From Schnuerera sp. xch1 (lineage in GTDB: Bacteria; Bacillota; Clostridia; Tissierellales; Tepidimicrobiaceae), in the NCBI RefSeq assembly GCF_019931165.1, contig NZ_JAIOUP010000016.1, positions 1-49,010 of the forward strand: a stretch of 49,010 nucleotides of DNA. The letters run 5' to 3'. Under the pieces are notes generated by a model. The model was not told the DNA's origin. It did not search any database and worked only from the letters and a program-made list of their open reading frames with translations. Below are positions 14,967-23,064 of this stretch, piece by piece (position 1 is the stretch's first letter; every line of letters starts with the position of its first letter). The position numbers and the translations under genes are program-made.

Positions 14967-17657
14967 TTGGAATGGTATCAAAAAAGCGAAAAAGAATTGC
15001 TATCTGAGCTAAGTACCAATATAGATAAAGGTATTTCTCAAAATGAAGCTAAGAATAGGCTAGAAAAATATGGTTTAAACGAGTTAAAGGAAGAAGCAAA
15101 AAGAAGCTTATGGTCTAAAATAGTAGATCAATTTAATGATTTTCTTATAATTATACTTATTATAGCAAGTATTGTATCATATATGGTTGGAGAAAAAACT
15201 GATGCAATTGTAATAATCGCCATAGTAATTGTCAATGCAATATTGGGTTTATATCAAGAAGGTAAAGCTGAAAAATCATTAGAAGCACTGAAAAAAATGG
15301 CTGCTCCTAATGCAAAAGTATTAAGAGATGGTTCTACATCAGTAATTCCAGCAAATACTTTAGTTCCTGGAGATGTAGTCATTCTGGAGACTGGAGATAT
15401 TATCCCAGCTGATTTAAGATTGATTGAAGGATCTAATTTAAAAGTTGATGAATCCTCTTTGACTGGGGAATCTGTCCCTGTTGAAAAAGATCCAAACATT
15501 ACCTTTGATGATGAGGTGTCTTTAGGTGACAGAACAAATATGGCCTATATGAGTACTATAGTGTCATATGGTAGAGGTAAAGGAATTGTGGTCAATACAT
15601 CTCATGATACTGAAATAGGTAAAATTGCAAGTATGATACAAACTTATGAAAATGAAACCACCCCTCTACAGAGAAAGTTAAATCAATTAGGTAAATATTT
15701 AGGCATTATTACCATAATAGTATGTATTGCAGTGTTTAGTATAGGTCTATTCCAAGGGAGAAACCTATTAGAAATGTTTATGACAGCTATCAGCTTAGCA
15801 GTGGCTGCTATACCAGAAGGACTGCCAGCCATAGTTACTATAGTATTGGCTTTAGGCATGAATAGAATGGTTGAACGCAATGCTATTGTAAAAAAATTAT
15901 TAGCAGTAGAAACTTTAGGTACTACTACTTATATTTGCTCTGATAAAACTGGAACCTTAACACAAAATGAAATGACTGTTGTAAAATCCTATACGGATGA
16001 AAAAGTAATTGATGTAACTGGCATAGGTTATGAACCTAAAGGAGAATTTATAATTAATAGAGAATCCATCAATCCAACTGAATCCAGTAATATAAATACA
16101 TTATTATCTATTGGAATACTTTGTAGTGATGCAACTATAGATGAAACTGAAGATGGGTATAGAGTATTAGGAGATCCAACTGAAGGTTCACTAGTAACCT
16201 TAGCAGGTAAGGCTGGTATAAATAAAGATGAGATAAATAATAAATATCCAAGAATAGAAGAATTACCCTTTGACTCCGACAGAAAGATGATGACTACATT
16301 TCATAAGAATTTTATTCCAAATAAAGTAGTTTCATTTACTAAGGGTGCTCCGGATATATTAATAAATAGAAGTAGTAGTATTTATATAGATGGTGAAATA
16401 GTACCTTTTACTGATGAATTGAAAAAAGAAGTACTGGACATGAACAGTAAGTTTTCAAGTGATGCATTAAGAGTTCTAGCCATGGCTTTTCAACAATATG
16501 ATAATCTACCTGATGAAATCTCACCTGAGTCAATCGAAAATGATTTGATATTTGTTGGTTTAGTAGGAATGATAGATCCACCAAGAGAAGAAGCTAAATT
16601 GGCAATTCAAGAGTGTAAAGATGCAGGTATAAATACTGTAATGATCACAGGAGATTACAAAGAAACTGCTTATGCTATTGCTAAACAGTTAGGTATGGCT
16701 GACCATAAAGACGAAGCTATAATGGGTAAAGAGTTAGACAATGTATCTGATGAAGAATTAAATGAACTAGTTAAACATAAGAAAGTTTATGCTAGAGTTT
16801 CTCCTGAACATAAGGTAAGAATAGTAGATGCTTTAAAGGCTAACGGAGAAATTGCAGCAATGACTGGAGATGGAGTTAATGATGCTTTAGCTCTCAAAAA
16901 AGCGGACATAGGTGTATCAATGGGTATTACCGGTACTGACGTAGCAAAAAATACTGCAGAAGTTATTTTAACAGATGATAACTTTGCTAGTATAGTTTCC
17001 GCTGTAGAGGAAGGTAGAATAATTTACAGCAATATTAAAAAATTTGTATTCTTCCTATTGTCATGTAATATAGGTGAAATATTAATAGTAACCTTGAGTA
17101 TATTATTTGGTTTAGCAGTTCCACTAATCCCAATACAACTATTATGGCTAAACCTTGTAACTGATAGTTTCCCAGCCTTAGCTCTTGGTATGGAAAAGGG
17201 TGATCCAGAGATAATGGATATACCACCTAGAAATCCTGATGAACCTATACTTGATAAGGATATGATTAAATCCTTAATTGTACAAAGCATTGCAATTTCT
17301 GCAGGTGCATTGCTTGCATATAGTTGGGGGCTATTCACATATGGTACAGAAGGTATAATAAAAGCAAGGAGTATAACCTTTGCTACTTTAATCACAGCTG
17401 AATTATTGAGAGCTTATTCGAGTAGATCTGAAAAACATACTATATTTGAAATAGGAGTATTTTCTAACAAGACTTTAACATATTCTACTCTACTAGCTTT
17501 CATCCTACTACTAATAGTAATATATGTTCCATTTTTACAGCCAATATTTGATACTTATTCATTGGGATTGAATGACTGGGGAATAATTTTAATATTTTCA
17601 TTTATTCCACTGGTTATTGGCGAAATATATAAAATTATAGTAAGAAAAAATAGGTAA
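14967..17657 (+). CDS. P-type cation-transporting ATPase (P2A, Ca2+/Mn2+ type)
   Basis: The 896-residue pump shows the full P2A layout: N-terminal cation_ATPase_N (YQKSEKELLSELS), helices 1-2, actuator loop with LTGESVPVEK, helix 4 with PEGLPAIVTIVLALG (PEGL is the Ca-site motif), phosphorylation Asp326 in CSDKTGTLT, the KGAPD nucleotide-binding motif, GDGVNDALALKKADIG, helix 6 NLVTD, and six C-terminal helices. NLVTD and PEGL resemble SERCA/PMR1-type pumps of Ca2+ and Mn2+. Control by the manganese riboswitch points to Mn2+ export, perhaps with Ca2+. The start is TTG at 14967 with AAAGGA 10 bases upstream; no in-frame ATG fits. It is one of three plus-strand genes on an otherwise minus-strand arm. 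Confidence 0.93.
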   Translation: MEWYQKSEKELLSELSTNIDKGISQNEAKNRLEKYGLNELKEEAKRSLWSKIVDQFNDFLIIILIIASIVSYMVGEKTDAIVIIAIVIVNAILGLYQEGKAEKSLEALKKMAAPNAKVLRDGSTSVIPANTLVPGDVVILETGDIIPADLRLIEGSNLKVDESSLTGESVPVEKDPNITFDDEVSLGDRTNMAYMSTIVSYGRGKGIVVNTSHDTEIGKIASMIQTYENETTPLQRKLNQLGKYLGIITIIVCIAVFSIGLFQGRNLLEMFMTAISLAVAAIPEGLPAIVTIVLALGMNRMVERNAIVKKLLAVETLGTTTYICSDKTGTLTQNEMTVVKSYTDEKVIDVTGIGYEPKGEFIINRESINPTESSNINTLLSIGILCSDATIDETEDGYRVLGDPTEGSLVTLAGKAGINKDEINNKYPRIEELPFDSDRKMMTTFHKNFIPNKVVSFTKGAPDILINRSSSIYIDGEIVPFTDELKKEVLDMNSKFSSDALRVLAMAFQQYDNLPDEISPESIENDLIFVGLVGMIDPPREEAKLAIQECKDAGINTVMITGDYKETAYAIAKQLGMADHKDEAIMGKELDNVSDEELNELVKHKKVYARVSPEHKVRIVDALKANGEIAAMTGDGVNDALALKKADIGVSMGITGTDVAKNTAEVILTDDNFASIVSAVEEGRIIYSNIKKFVFFLLSCNIGEILIVTLSILFGLAVPLIPIQLLWLNLVTDSFPALALGMEKGDPEIMDIPPRNPDEPILDKDMIKSLIVQSIAISAGALLAYSWGLFTYGTEGIIKARSITFATLITAELLRAYSSRSEKHTIFEIGVFSNKTLTYSTLLAFILLLIVIYVPFLQPIFDTYSLGLNDWGIILIFSFIPLVIGEIYKIIVRKNR

Positions 17658-17661
17658 TTTT

Positions 17662-17685
17662 AAAAGCCCTTAAGGGCTTTTTTTC
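17662..17685 (+). terminator. Terminator of the P-type ATPase gene
   Basis: AAAAGCCCTT pairs perfectly with AAGGGCTTTT directly after, and a T run follows to 17685. It begins 5 bases after the stop codon. Confidence 0.85.
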
Positions 17686-17741
17686 TTTTAAGAACATTTT
17701 ATACTTTATTGCATAGAATAGAACAAGGAAGGGGGTCTAAT

Positions 17742-19034
17742 ATGAGAAAAATAAATAATTCTAAAATTTGCCCTATACTAGGTGCAAAAATAATGTCACA
17801 ATCCAATGAAAAACTGCCAGTAATTGTTCAATTAAAAAAGGATGACAATAGATTAGAGGATGGAATCATGAGTGTATCTACAAATGTTAAAAAACGCTTA
17901 CCTTTAATTAACGGAATTGCTTGTGATTTAGATACGGAAACTATTTATAAATTGGCTAGTAACCCTAATATAGAATATATAAGTTTTGATTCAGAAGTTT
18001 ATACTCTATTAGATATTTCAGTTCCAACTATGGAAGCACAATTTCCCTATGCACAAGGATATAAAGGAAAAGGGATAACTGTTGGAGTTATAGATACAGG
18101 TGTAGCTCCTCATCAAGATTTGACTAAACCTGTAAATAGAATTATAGATTTCAAAGACTTTGTAAATAATGAAACTTCAGCTTATGATGATAATGGACAT
18201 GGAACACATGTGGCTGGAATAATAGCTGGAAATGGTTATTCTTCAAGAGGCTTATATTCTGGTATAGCTCCCGAATCGAATATTTTAGCAATTAAAGCTT
18301 TAAATGATAATGGCAGCGGAAACACATCTGATATAATTGATGCAATTGCTTATGCGATCGAAACTAAGGATGAATTCAATACAAAGATATTAAACCTTTC
18401 TTTTGGAAGTCCTGCAAATAGCAATTGTAATAAGGATCCATTGTGTAACGCTGTGAAAAAAGCTACAAAAGTTGGCTTGATAGTTGTAACTGCGGCTGGT
18501 AATAGCGGTCCTAATGAAAAAACTATAGTGTCACCAGGTATTAGTCCTGATGTAATCACTGTAGGAGCTGTTGATCATAGGAGAACCATTGATACATCAG
18601 ATGACGTTGTTGCATCTTTTTCCAGTAGAGGTCCTACAAATGAAGGCCTATCCAAACCTGATATAGTTGCTCCAGGCGTAGGCATCAATTCATTATCAAA
18701 TACTAAGCCTGATGGATATAAATCGTTAAGTGGTACATCTATGGCTACTCCATTAATTTCTGGATCTGTAGCCTTATTATTGAATAAATATAATTCCCTT
18801 TCACATAATGAAGTAAAGAAAAAATTAATGGATTCATGTATAGATTTAGATGATGAGATAGATAATCAAGGATCCGGTTTAATAAATCTACAAAAGCTAT
18901 TTAACGGAGACTCAAAGAATGATGAAAATTTAAAAAGAAATAGTGGGTTAGAACCATTTAATTCCACAGATAATATAATTGAAAACTTCCTAGTTTTATT
19001 ATTAGTTTTATACCTTCTTGACAAAAATATATAA
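17742..19034 (+). CDS. S8 family subtilisin-like serine protease
   Basis: The 430-residue protein has a propeptide-like N-terminal domain (residues about 1-100, VIVQLKK and NIEYISFD strands as in the I9 inhibitor fold), then the subtilase domain with Asp118 (GVIDTG), His153 (GHGTHVAG), the oxyanion Asn in AAGNSG and Ser333 (SGTSMATP). No N-terminal signal peptide is present. Instead the last 20 residues are strongly hydrophobic (NFLVLLLVLYLLDKNI), like a C-terminal tail anchor. That would leave the protease in the cytoplasm or on the membrane rather than secreted. The start at 17742 has GGAAGGGGG 7 bases upstream; a frame extension to 17709 has none. Its role is unknown; a terminator separates it from the ATPase gene. 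Confidence 0.92.
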   Translation: MRKINNSKICPILGAKIMSQSNEKLPVIVQLKKDDNRLEDGIMSVSTNVKKRLPLINGIACDLDTETIYKLASNPNIEYISFDSEVYTLLDISVPTMEAQFPYAQGYKGKGITVGVIDTGVAPHQDLTKPVNRIIDFKDFVNNETSAYDDNGHGTHVAGIIAGNGYSSRGLYSGIAPESNILAIKALNDNGSGNTSDIIDAIAYAIETKDEFNTKILNLSFGSPANSNCNKDPLCNAVKKATKVGLIVVTAAGNSGPNEKTIVSPGISPDVITVGAVDHRRTIDTSDDVVASFSSRGPTNEGLSKPDIVAPGVGINSLSNTKPDGYKSLSGTSMATPLISGSVALLLNKYNSLSHNEVKKKLMDSCIDLDDEIDNQGSGLINLQKLFNGDSKNDENLKRNSGLEPFNSTDNIIENFLVLLLVLYLLDKNI

Positions 19035-19060
19035 AAAGAGGAAGATATACCTTCCTCTTT
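19035..19060. terminator. Bidirectional terminator between convergent genes
   Basis: AAAGAGGAAG (19035-19044) and CTTCCTCTTT (19051-19060) form a perfect 10-bp stem with a 6-base loop. A-rich sequence on the left and T-rich on the right let it serve both the subtilase and the M23 peptidase genes. Confidence 0.75.
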
Positions 19061-20504
19061 AATATACATAACTTGCTGGATTTCTATTTCGCCCATTTTT
19101 CAATACTTCAAAATGTAAATGTGGACCAGTAGATCTTCCTGTATTACCTACCCTTGCTATAACTTGCCCTTTATAAACTCTTTGCCCTACTTTAACATCC
19201 ATACTACTACAGTGAGCATATCTTGTAGTATATCCATTTTCATGGTTTATTTCGACCATATAACCATAAGAACCTTTCCAGCCAGCATAAACCACTTTAC
19301 CACCATCGGCAGCTTTAATAGGTGTACCTGTTCTTGTCGCTATATCTAATCCATAATGCATACGTCCATTTCTCATTCCATATCTTGATGATAGAGATCC
19401 TCTGGTTGGCATCAAGAATACTCCCGTAGCAGCTGTTTTGGGTAGCTCCTTAGTTCCTTTTACTACTAACTCATCAACAGGTTCCTTAATAACCTCTTCT
19501 TTTAGTATATCTTCTTCTACCTTTACTCCATTGTGCTTTGTTATTCTAGAAAAATATTTAGTCTCACCTTCTGAGCCCTTAACCTTTACATCGCTCTGAG
19601 TTTTATACATATCATCATCATATTCAATTTTAACTTCGTAATCAACTTCATCCGTGTATTCAACTTCTTCAATGGTTGCAACAGTTATCAAAGACTTTGG
19701 AACCATTAGCTTAACTTCATCACCTATCTGTAATTTTTCTGGATTTTTATCAGGATTAGCTTTTACCAATTCTTCTACAGACATATCATAAATCTCAGCT
19801 ATAGTCCACAAACTTTCTCCTACTTCTACAACATGAATTTTTTCTTCCTCTGTTCCTGTTTGAATATATTGCAATAATTCTTCCTTATCATTTATTTTAT
19901 TTAAAGGTATATCTTTCTGTTTAATTTTAACATCCTCAACAAAACTTACATCTATGATATCGCTATTTTCATTAGTTGTATTCAGATAAGGTTTTTTAAT
20001 AGTTTGTAATATATCTTCTAGCTCTTCTTTAGATTTACAAAAACCTACTTCCTTATCATCTACTAACAACTCGTATCCACTTACTAAAAATGTCATATTA
20101 GATTGAATATTAGACTTTAACTCTTTAGCTGATACTAATGATTCATCTTTAGCATGAGTATTTTCAAACCTTATATCTTTTCCTAAAACTATTTCACTAT
20201 CATATGTATTGGATAGTATTGTTTTTATATCTTCTATTACTTTTAAAGCTTCTTCTTTTTTTCTAACTGTTCCTACCTCTTCATCTCCATAATACACAGT
20301 ATAGCTTCTAGTTTTTATCTCATTAATTTTATAGGTTCCTAATAAGAGAGTCGCAATTACGGCTATCATAAGTACCATAACTACTCTCTTGAAACTATAC
20401 CTATTCTCTATTTTCCTTTTTAAATCTTTTAATTTCTTTTGTATCTTACCATTCTCCATGAGTAAATTAAAACTTTTGGATCCAGGATGATTCGAATCTC
20501 CCAT
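19059..20504 (-). CDS. Cell-wall peptidase: LysM, G5 and M23 domains
   Basis: This 481-residue membrane-anchored envelope protein likely cuts peptidoglycan cross-links. Order: cytoplasmic N-terminus of about 40 residues, one transmembrane helix (VVMVLMIAVIATLLLGTY), an extracytoplasmic region, LysM (VVEVGESLWTIAEIYDMS, about residues 225-270), a G5 domain (about 275-355), and a C-terminal M23/LytM domain. The M23 zinc ligands appear in HYGLDIA and HLHFEV, with a third His in RYAHCSS. Clostridial members of this architecture include sporulation and division hydrolases. ATG at 20504 follows GGGAGG by 10 bases. A sigma-A promoter (20628-20601) and a perfect WalR-type repeat (20564-20580) lie upstream, so WalRK control is likely. 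Confidence 0.92.
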   Translation of the reverse strand: MGDSNHPGSKSFNLLMENGKIQKKLKDLKRKIENRYSFKRVVMVLMIAVIATLLLGTYKINEIKTRSYTVYYGDEEVGTVRKKEEALKVIEDIKTILSNTYDSEIVLGKDIRFENTHAKDESLVSAKELKSNIQSNMTFLVSGYELLVDDKEVGFCKSKEELEDILQTIKKPYLNTTNENSDIIDVSFVEDVKIKQKDIPLNKINDKEELLQYIQTGTEEEKIHVVEVGESLWTIAEIYDMSVEELVKANPDKNPEKLQIGDEVKLMVPKSLITVATIEEVEYTDEVDYEVKIEYDDDMYKTQSDVKVKGSEGETKYFSRITKHNGVKVEEDILKEEVIKEPVDELVVKGTKELPKTAATGVFLMPTRGSLSSRYGMRNGRMHYGLDIATRTGTPIKAADGGKVVYAGWKGSYGYMVEINHENGYTTRYAHCSSMDVKVGQRVYKGQVIARVGNTGRSTGPHLHFEVLKNGRNRNPASYVY

Positions 20505-20563
20505 GGTTTTAGTACCTCCCTATTATTGGATTAGCTTAAAACCATATGTAAGTTGTTGATTTC

Positions 20564-20580
20564 TGTAACCTTTTTGTAAC
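20564..20580 (+). promoter_or_regulatory. WalR box in the leader of the M23 peptidase gene
   Basis: TGTAAC-CTTTT-TGTAAC is a perfect match to TGTWAH-N5-TGTWAH with identical half-sites. It lies about 20-40 bases downstream of the -10 of the peptidase promoter and is oriented opposite to that gene, a position more typical of repression than activation. It could also act on the plus-strand yyaC, but that gene is 350 bases away. Confidence 0.6.
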
Positions 20581-20600
20581 TTTTAATAATTCATGAACCC

Positions 20601-20628
20601 ATTATAACACAGAAAATATTTTTTTCAA
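20601..20628 (-). promoter_or_regulatory. Sigma-A type promoter of the M23 peptidase gene
   Basis: On the minus strand TTGAAA (20628-20623), a 16-base spacer and TATAAT (20606-20601). The transcript would carry a leader of about 90 bases holding the WalR box. Confidence 0.65.
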
Positions 20629-20762
20629 CTATAGTAGCCTGTCTACATATATTCTATTCATTATTCCGATAAATATACTATATCTCTAAATTTAGTAATT
20701 TCAACGAATTCATCTACTAACATGATTAACATTTTAATTCAAAAATAATTTATTAAGATTTC

Positions 20763-20800
20763 TTAACATCTCTTAATGAATTGTAAATATTTCCTTAATG
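20763..20800 (+). promoter_or_regulatory. Helically phased TTAAYR-like hexamers upstream of yyaC
   Basis: TTAACA (20763), TTAATG (20773), TGTAAA (20782) and TTAATG (20795) recur at about one helical turn. The pattern recalls PhoP-type direct repeats (TTAACA with about 11-bp period). It is suggestive only, because the sequence is very AT-rich. The rest of the 423-bp gap between 20505 and 20927 shows the WalR box and the minus-strand promoter and nothing else clear. Confidence 0.3.
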
Positions 20801-20927
20801 TTATTTAATTTGTTTTCTAGTATTTATAATCTCGTTAATGGAAATACTTCTATTATATCCGTCTAAATCATATATTTGAAGAAAAGGTTTTACTAATATG
20901 ACTATCTACTTTTCATAGGAGGGCAAT

Positions 20928-21515
20928 ATGCTAAATTTAACAAATAATAATTATATTGATACTCATTCGCCTTTTGCTAGCATTAAATTTTCTAATCTAA
21001 TCTTAGAATATTTACGTACTAATATTAAAAGTACACAGGAATTAATCATCTTGTGTATTGGAACTGATAGATCTACTGGAGATTCACTTGGTCCTTTAGT
21101 TGGATATAAATTAACTCCTCATTTAAATTATTATGATAATGTTAAATTATTAGGTACTTTAGACAATCCTATCCATGCAAAAAATTTAAATGACACATTG
21201 AATGAAATTGGTCGTCTCCATAGAGAAGCTTTTATTATAGCTGTGGATGCTTCGTTAGGTACTCTTGATAAAATTGGATATATTAATATTAAAAAAGGAC
21301 CATTAAAACCTGGTCTAGGGGTCAACAAAAACCTTCCTACAATTGGTGACATAAGTATTACAGCAGTTGTCAACGTATGTGGCATGATGGAATATATGGT
21401 ATTACAAAATACAAGATTAAGCTTGGTAATGAATATGGCAGACATAATTTCAAAAGGTATAAGTAGAAGTCTCTATAAACTATATAATAAAAGTTTAAGA
21501 GAAGAAAATAAATAG
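20928..21515 (+). CDS. yyaC: Sporulation protein YyaC (DUF1256)
   Basis: The 195-residue protein has the YyaC/DUF1256 signatures: ILCIGTDRSTGDSLGPLVG (about residues 44-62), AVDASLG (about 105-111), KPGLGVNKNLPTIGDISIT (about 126-144). The fold resembles that of GPR spore protease and hydrogenase maturation peptidases, and the gene is expressed in the forespore in Bacillus; its exact substrate is not established. ATG at 20928 follows AGGAGGG by 4-5 bases. It indicates that the organism forms spores or descends from one that did. It stands alone on the plus strand; I could not find a convincing sigma-F or sigma-G promoter. Confidence 0.93.
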   Translation: MLNLTNNNYIDTHSPFASIKFSNLILEYLRTNIKSTQELIILCIGTDRSTGDSLGPLVGYKLTPHLNYYDNVKLLGTLDNPIHAKNLNDTLNEIGRLHREAFIIAVDASLGTLDKIGYINIKKGPLKPGLGVNKNLPTIGDISITAVVNVCGMMEYMVLQNTRLSLVMNMADIISKGISRSLYKLYNKSLREENK

Positions 21516-21563
21516 CTTTAAGATAGCTTGGCTTTCTTATCATCTCTATTGTTATTCTTCCAT

Positions 21564-21608
21564 AAAAAAACCCTCCTAGTCTTTTAATATTACAATTTCT
21601 AGGCAGGG
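21564..21608 (-). terminator. Terminator of the lipid kinase gene
   Basis: On the minus strand CCCTGCCTAG (21608-21599) pairs with CTAGGAGGG (21579-21571, one bulge) and seven T residues follow (21570-21564). Confidence 0.75.
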
Positions 21609-21629
21609 ATTTATTCAAATAATATACAA

Positions 21630-22517
21630 TTATTCATTTATAAGAACTTGTAACTTCTCCTTTTGCATAGTAAAAAATGTTTCTTTTTGTACATCTTCAA
21701 TTTCACCATCTATATTCAAATAAGTTTGATCCTTAGTCACTATTTTTATGCTCTTAGCTCTAAATGTTTCCAGATTCTTTTTAAAAACTGTTGGCATTCC
21801 CATTAAAAGAGTAATAAAAAATAATATTAATTTCAATTTAGGCATCTTTTTTACTACACACACATCAAAAAACCCATCTTCTATGTTAGCCATAGGCAAT
21901 ATCTTTCTTCCGCCTCCATAATATTTTCCATTTCCAACTACCGCCATGAAAATTTTTTTATTGAGAGAAACTTCATCAATCTTCAACTTTACATCTACAT
22001 CTTTTAAATTAATATATGAAATAAAAAATCCGATTATATATGCAAAACTCGATTTTATCTTCTTTTTAACTTTCTCTGTATTTTTAGCAATTTCTGAATC
22101 AAAACCAATACTTGAAATATTCAAGAATATTTTATTGTTTATAGTTCCCACATCTATTTTCTTTACTTTACCTTTTATTATTATATCTATAGATTTCTTT
22201 GGATCATTGGGTATATCCAAGGTTCTAGCTAAATCATTACCTGTACCACTAGGGATTATTCCTAATGTAACTTTATCAGATCCTATTAAGCTTACAGCTA
22301 CCTCATTTATGGTTCCGTCTCCACCTACTGCAACTATTTTAGTATAGCCTCTATTTAAATTTGATCGAGCTATTTCAGTTGCTTCTTTCGGTTTTGTAGT
22401 AAAAATAATATTGTATTCAATTTTTCTACTTTTCATAATTTTATTAATGATAGGAGCCAAGCTTTTTGTCTTTCCTCCACCAGCTACTGGGTTTATTATA
22501 AAAAGTATCTTATCCAT
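21630..22517 (-). CDS. Diacylglycerol kinase family lipid kinase (DgkB/YegS type)
   Basis: The 295-residue protein has the DAGK catalytic domain: INPVAGGGKT (residues about 7-16), the nucleotide-binding GGDGTINEV (about 63-71), IIPSGTGNDLART (about 83-95), and the C-terminal YEGS-like domain with DGEIEDV. Enzymes of this group phosphorylate diacylglycerol to phosphatidate and so recycle lipid from lipoteichoic acid synthesis; some act on sphingosine or other lipids. The start follows a GGGGGG tract by only 3-5 bases. It is the last gene of a likely unit with the DUF4446 gene (11-base gap) and the aminotransferase gene. Confidence 0.9.
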   Translation of the reverse strand: MDKILFIINPVAGGGKTKSLAPIINKIMKSRKIEYNIIFTTKPKEATEIARSNLNRGYTKIVAVGGDGTINEVAVSLIGSDKVTLGIIPSGTGNDLARTLDIPNDPKKSIDIIIKGKVKKIDVGTINNKIFLNISSIGFDSEIAKNTEKVKKKIKSSFAYIIGFFISYINLKDVDVKLKIDEVSLNKKIFMAVVGNGKYYGGGRKILPMANIEDGFFDVCVVKKMPKLKLILFFITLLMGMPTVFKKNLETFRAKSIKIVTKDQTYLNIDGEIEDVQKETFFTMQKEKLQVLINE

Positions 22518-22528
22518 ATGCCCCCCTA

Positions 22529-23047
22529 TTAGACTATATTTTGAAATAAATCTCCCTTAATTGCCCTATCTATAGATTGCATTTCTTCTACTGATAATGG
22601 ATATATAGATTTGCCATTTTTTATTGGTTTTGCATAACAAGTAGATTGTTCTCGATTATAAATACTAGTTAATACAAAACCATTTGAAAACCCATCTAAA
22701 AATGCAATGGAAAAGCTAAGTTCAGAACCCATATCTGCAAATGCATTATATCTAACAAATCCTACTTTTTGAATTGTAAAAGTCAATTTTGTATTTAAGT
22801 TACTTAACTCTTTATTCCATTTTAATATTTCCTCTCTTAAATTATCTATGTCATGCCCATTCTGTATCAATAATTCCTCAATGTTAATATCTTTTGTACC
22901 ATGTACTAATTCCTTATATCTGTACTCCATCCTCGATATTCTAACTTCAGCTATTATATATAAGATAAGTAATATAAAAAAGGCCAGAAGCGTACATAAT
23001 ATTATTTCTACGTTGAATGCTTCGATAAATTGTATAACTTGTTTCAT
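22529..23047 (-). CDS. DUF4446 family membrane protein
   Basis: The 172-residue product has an N-terminal transmembrane helix (IILCTLLAFFILLILYIIA), a short coiled-coil region with ELLIQNGHDIDNLREEI, and the family core FTIQKVGFVRYNAFADMGSE followed by SFSIAFLDGFSNGFVLTSI. This family is common in Clostridia near parB; the function is unknown. I choose ATG 23047 because GGGAG lies 8 bases upstream; the in-frame ATG at 23053 is too close to it. It sits between a lipid kinase and an aminotransferase gene. Confidence 0.88.
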   Translation of the reverse strand: MKQVIQFIEAFNVEIILCTLLAFFILLILYIIAEVRISRMEYRYKELVHGTKDINIEELLIQNGHDIDNLREEILKWNKELSNLNTKLTFTIQKVGFVRYNAFADMGSELSFSIAFLDGFSNGFVLTSIYNREQSTCYAKPIKNGKSIYPLSVEEMQSIDRAIKGDLFQNIV

Positions 23048-23064
23048 TAGCATTTCTCCCTTCT

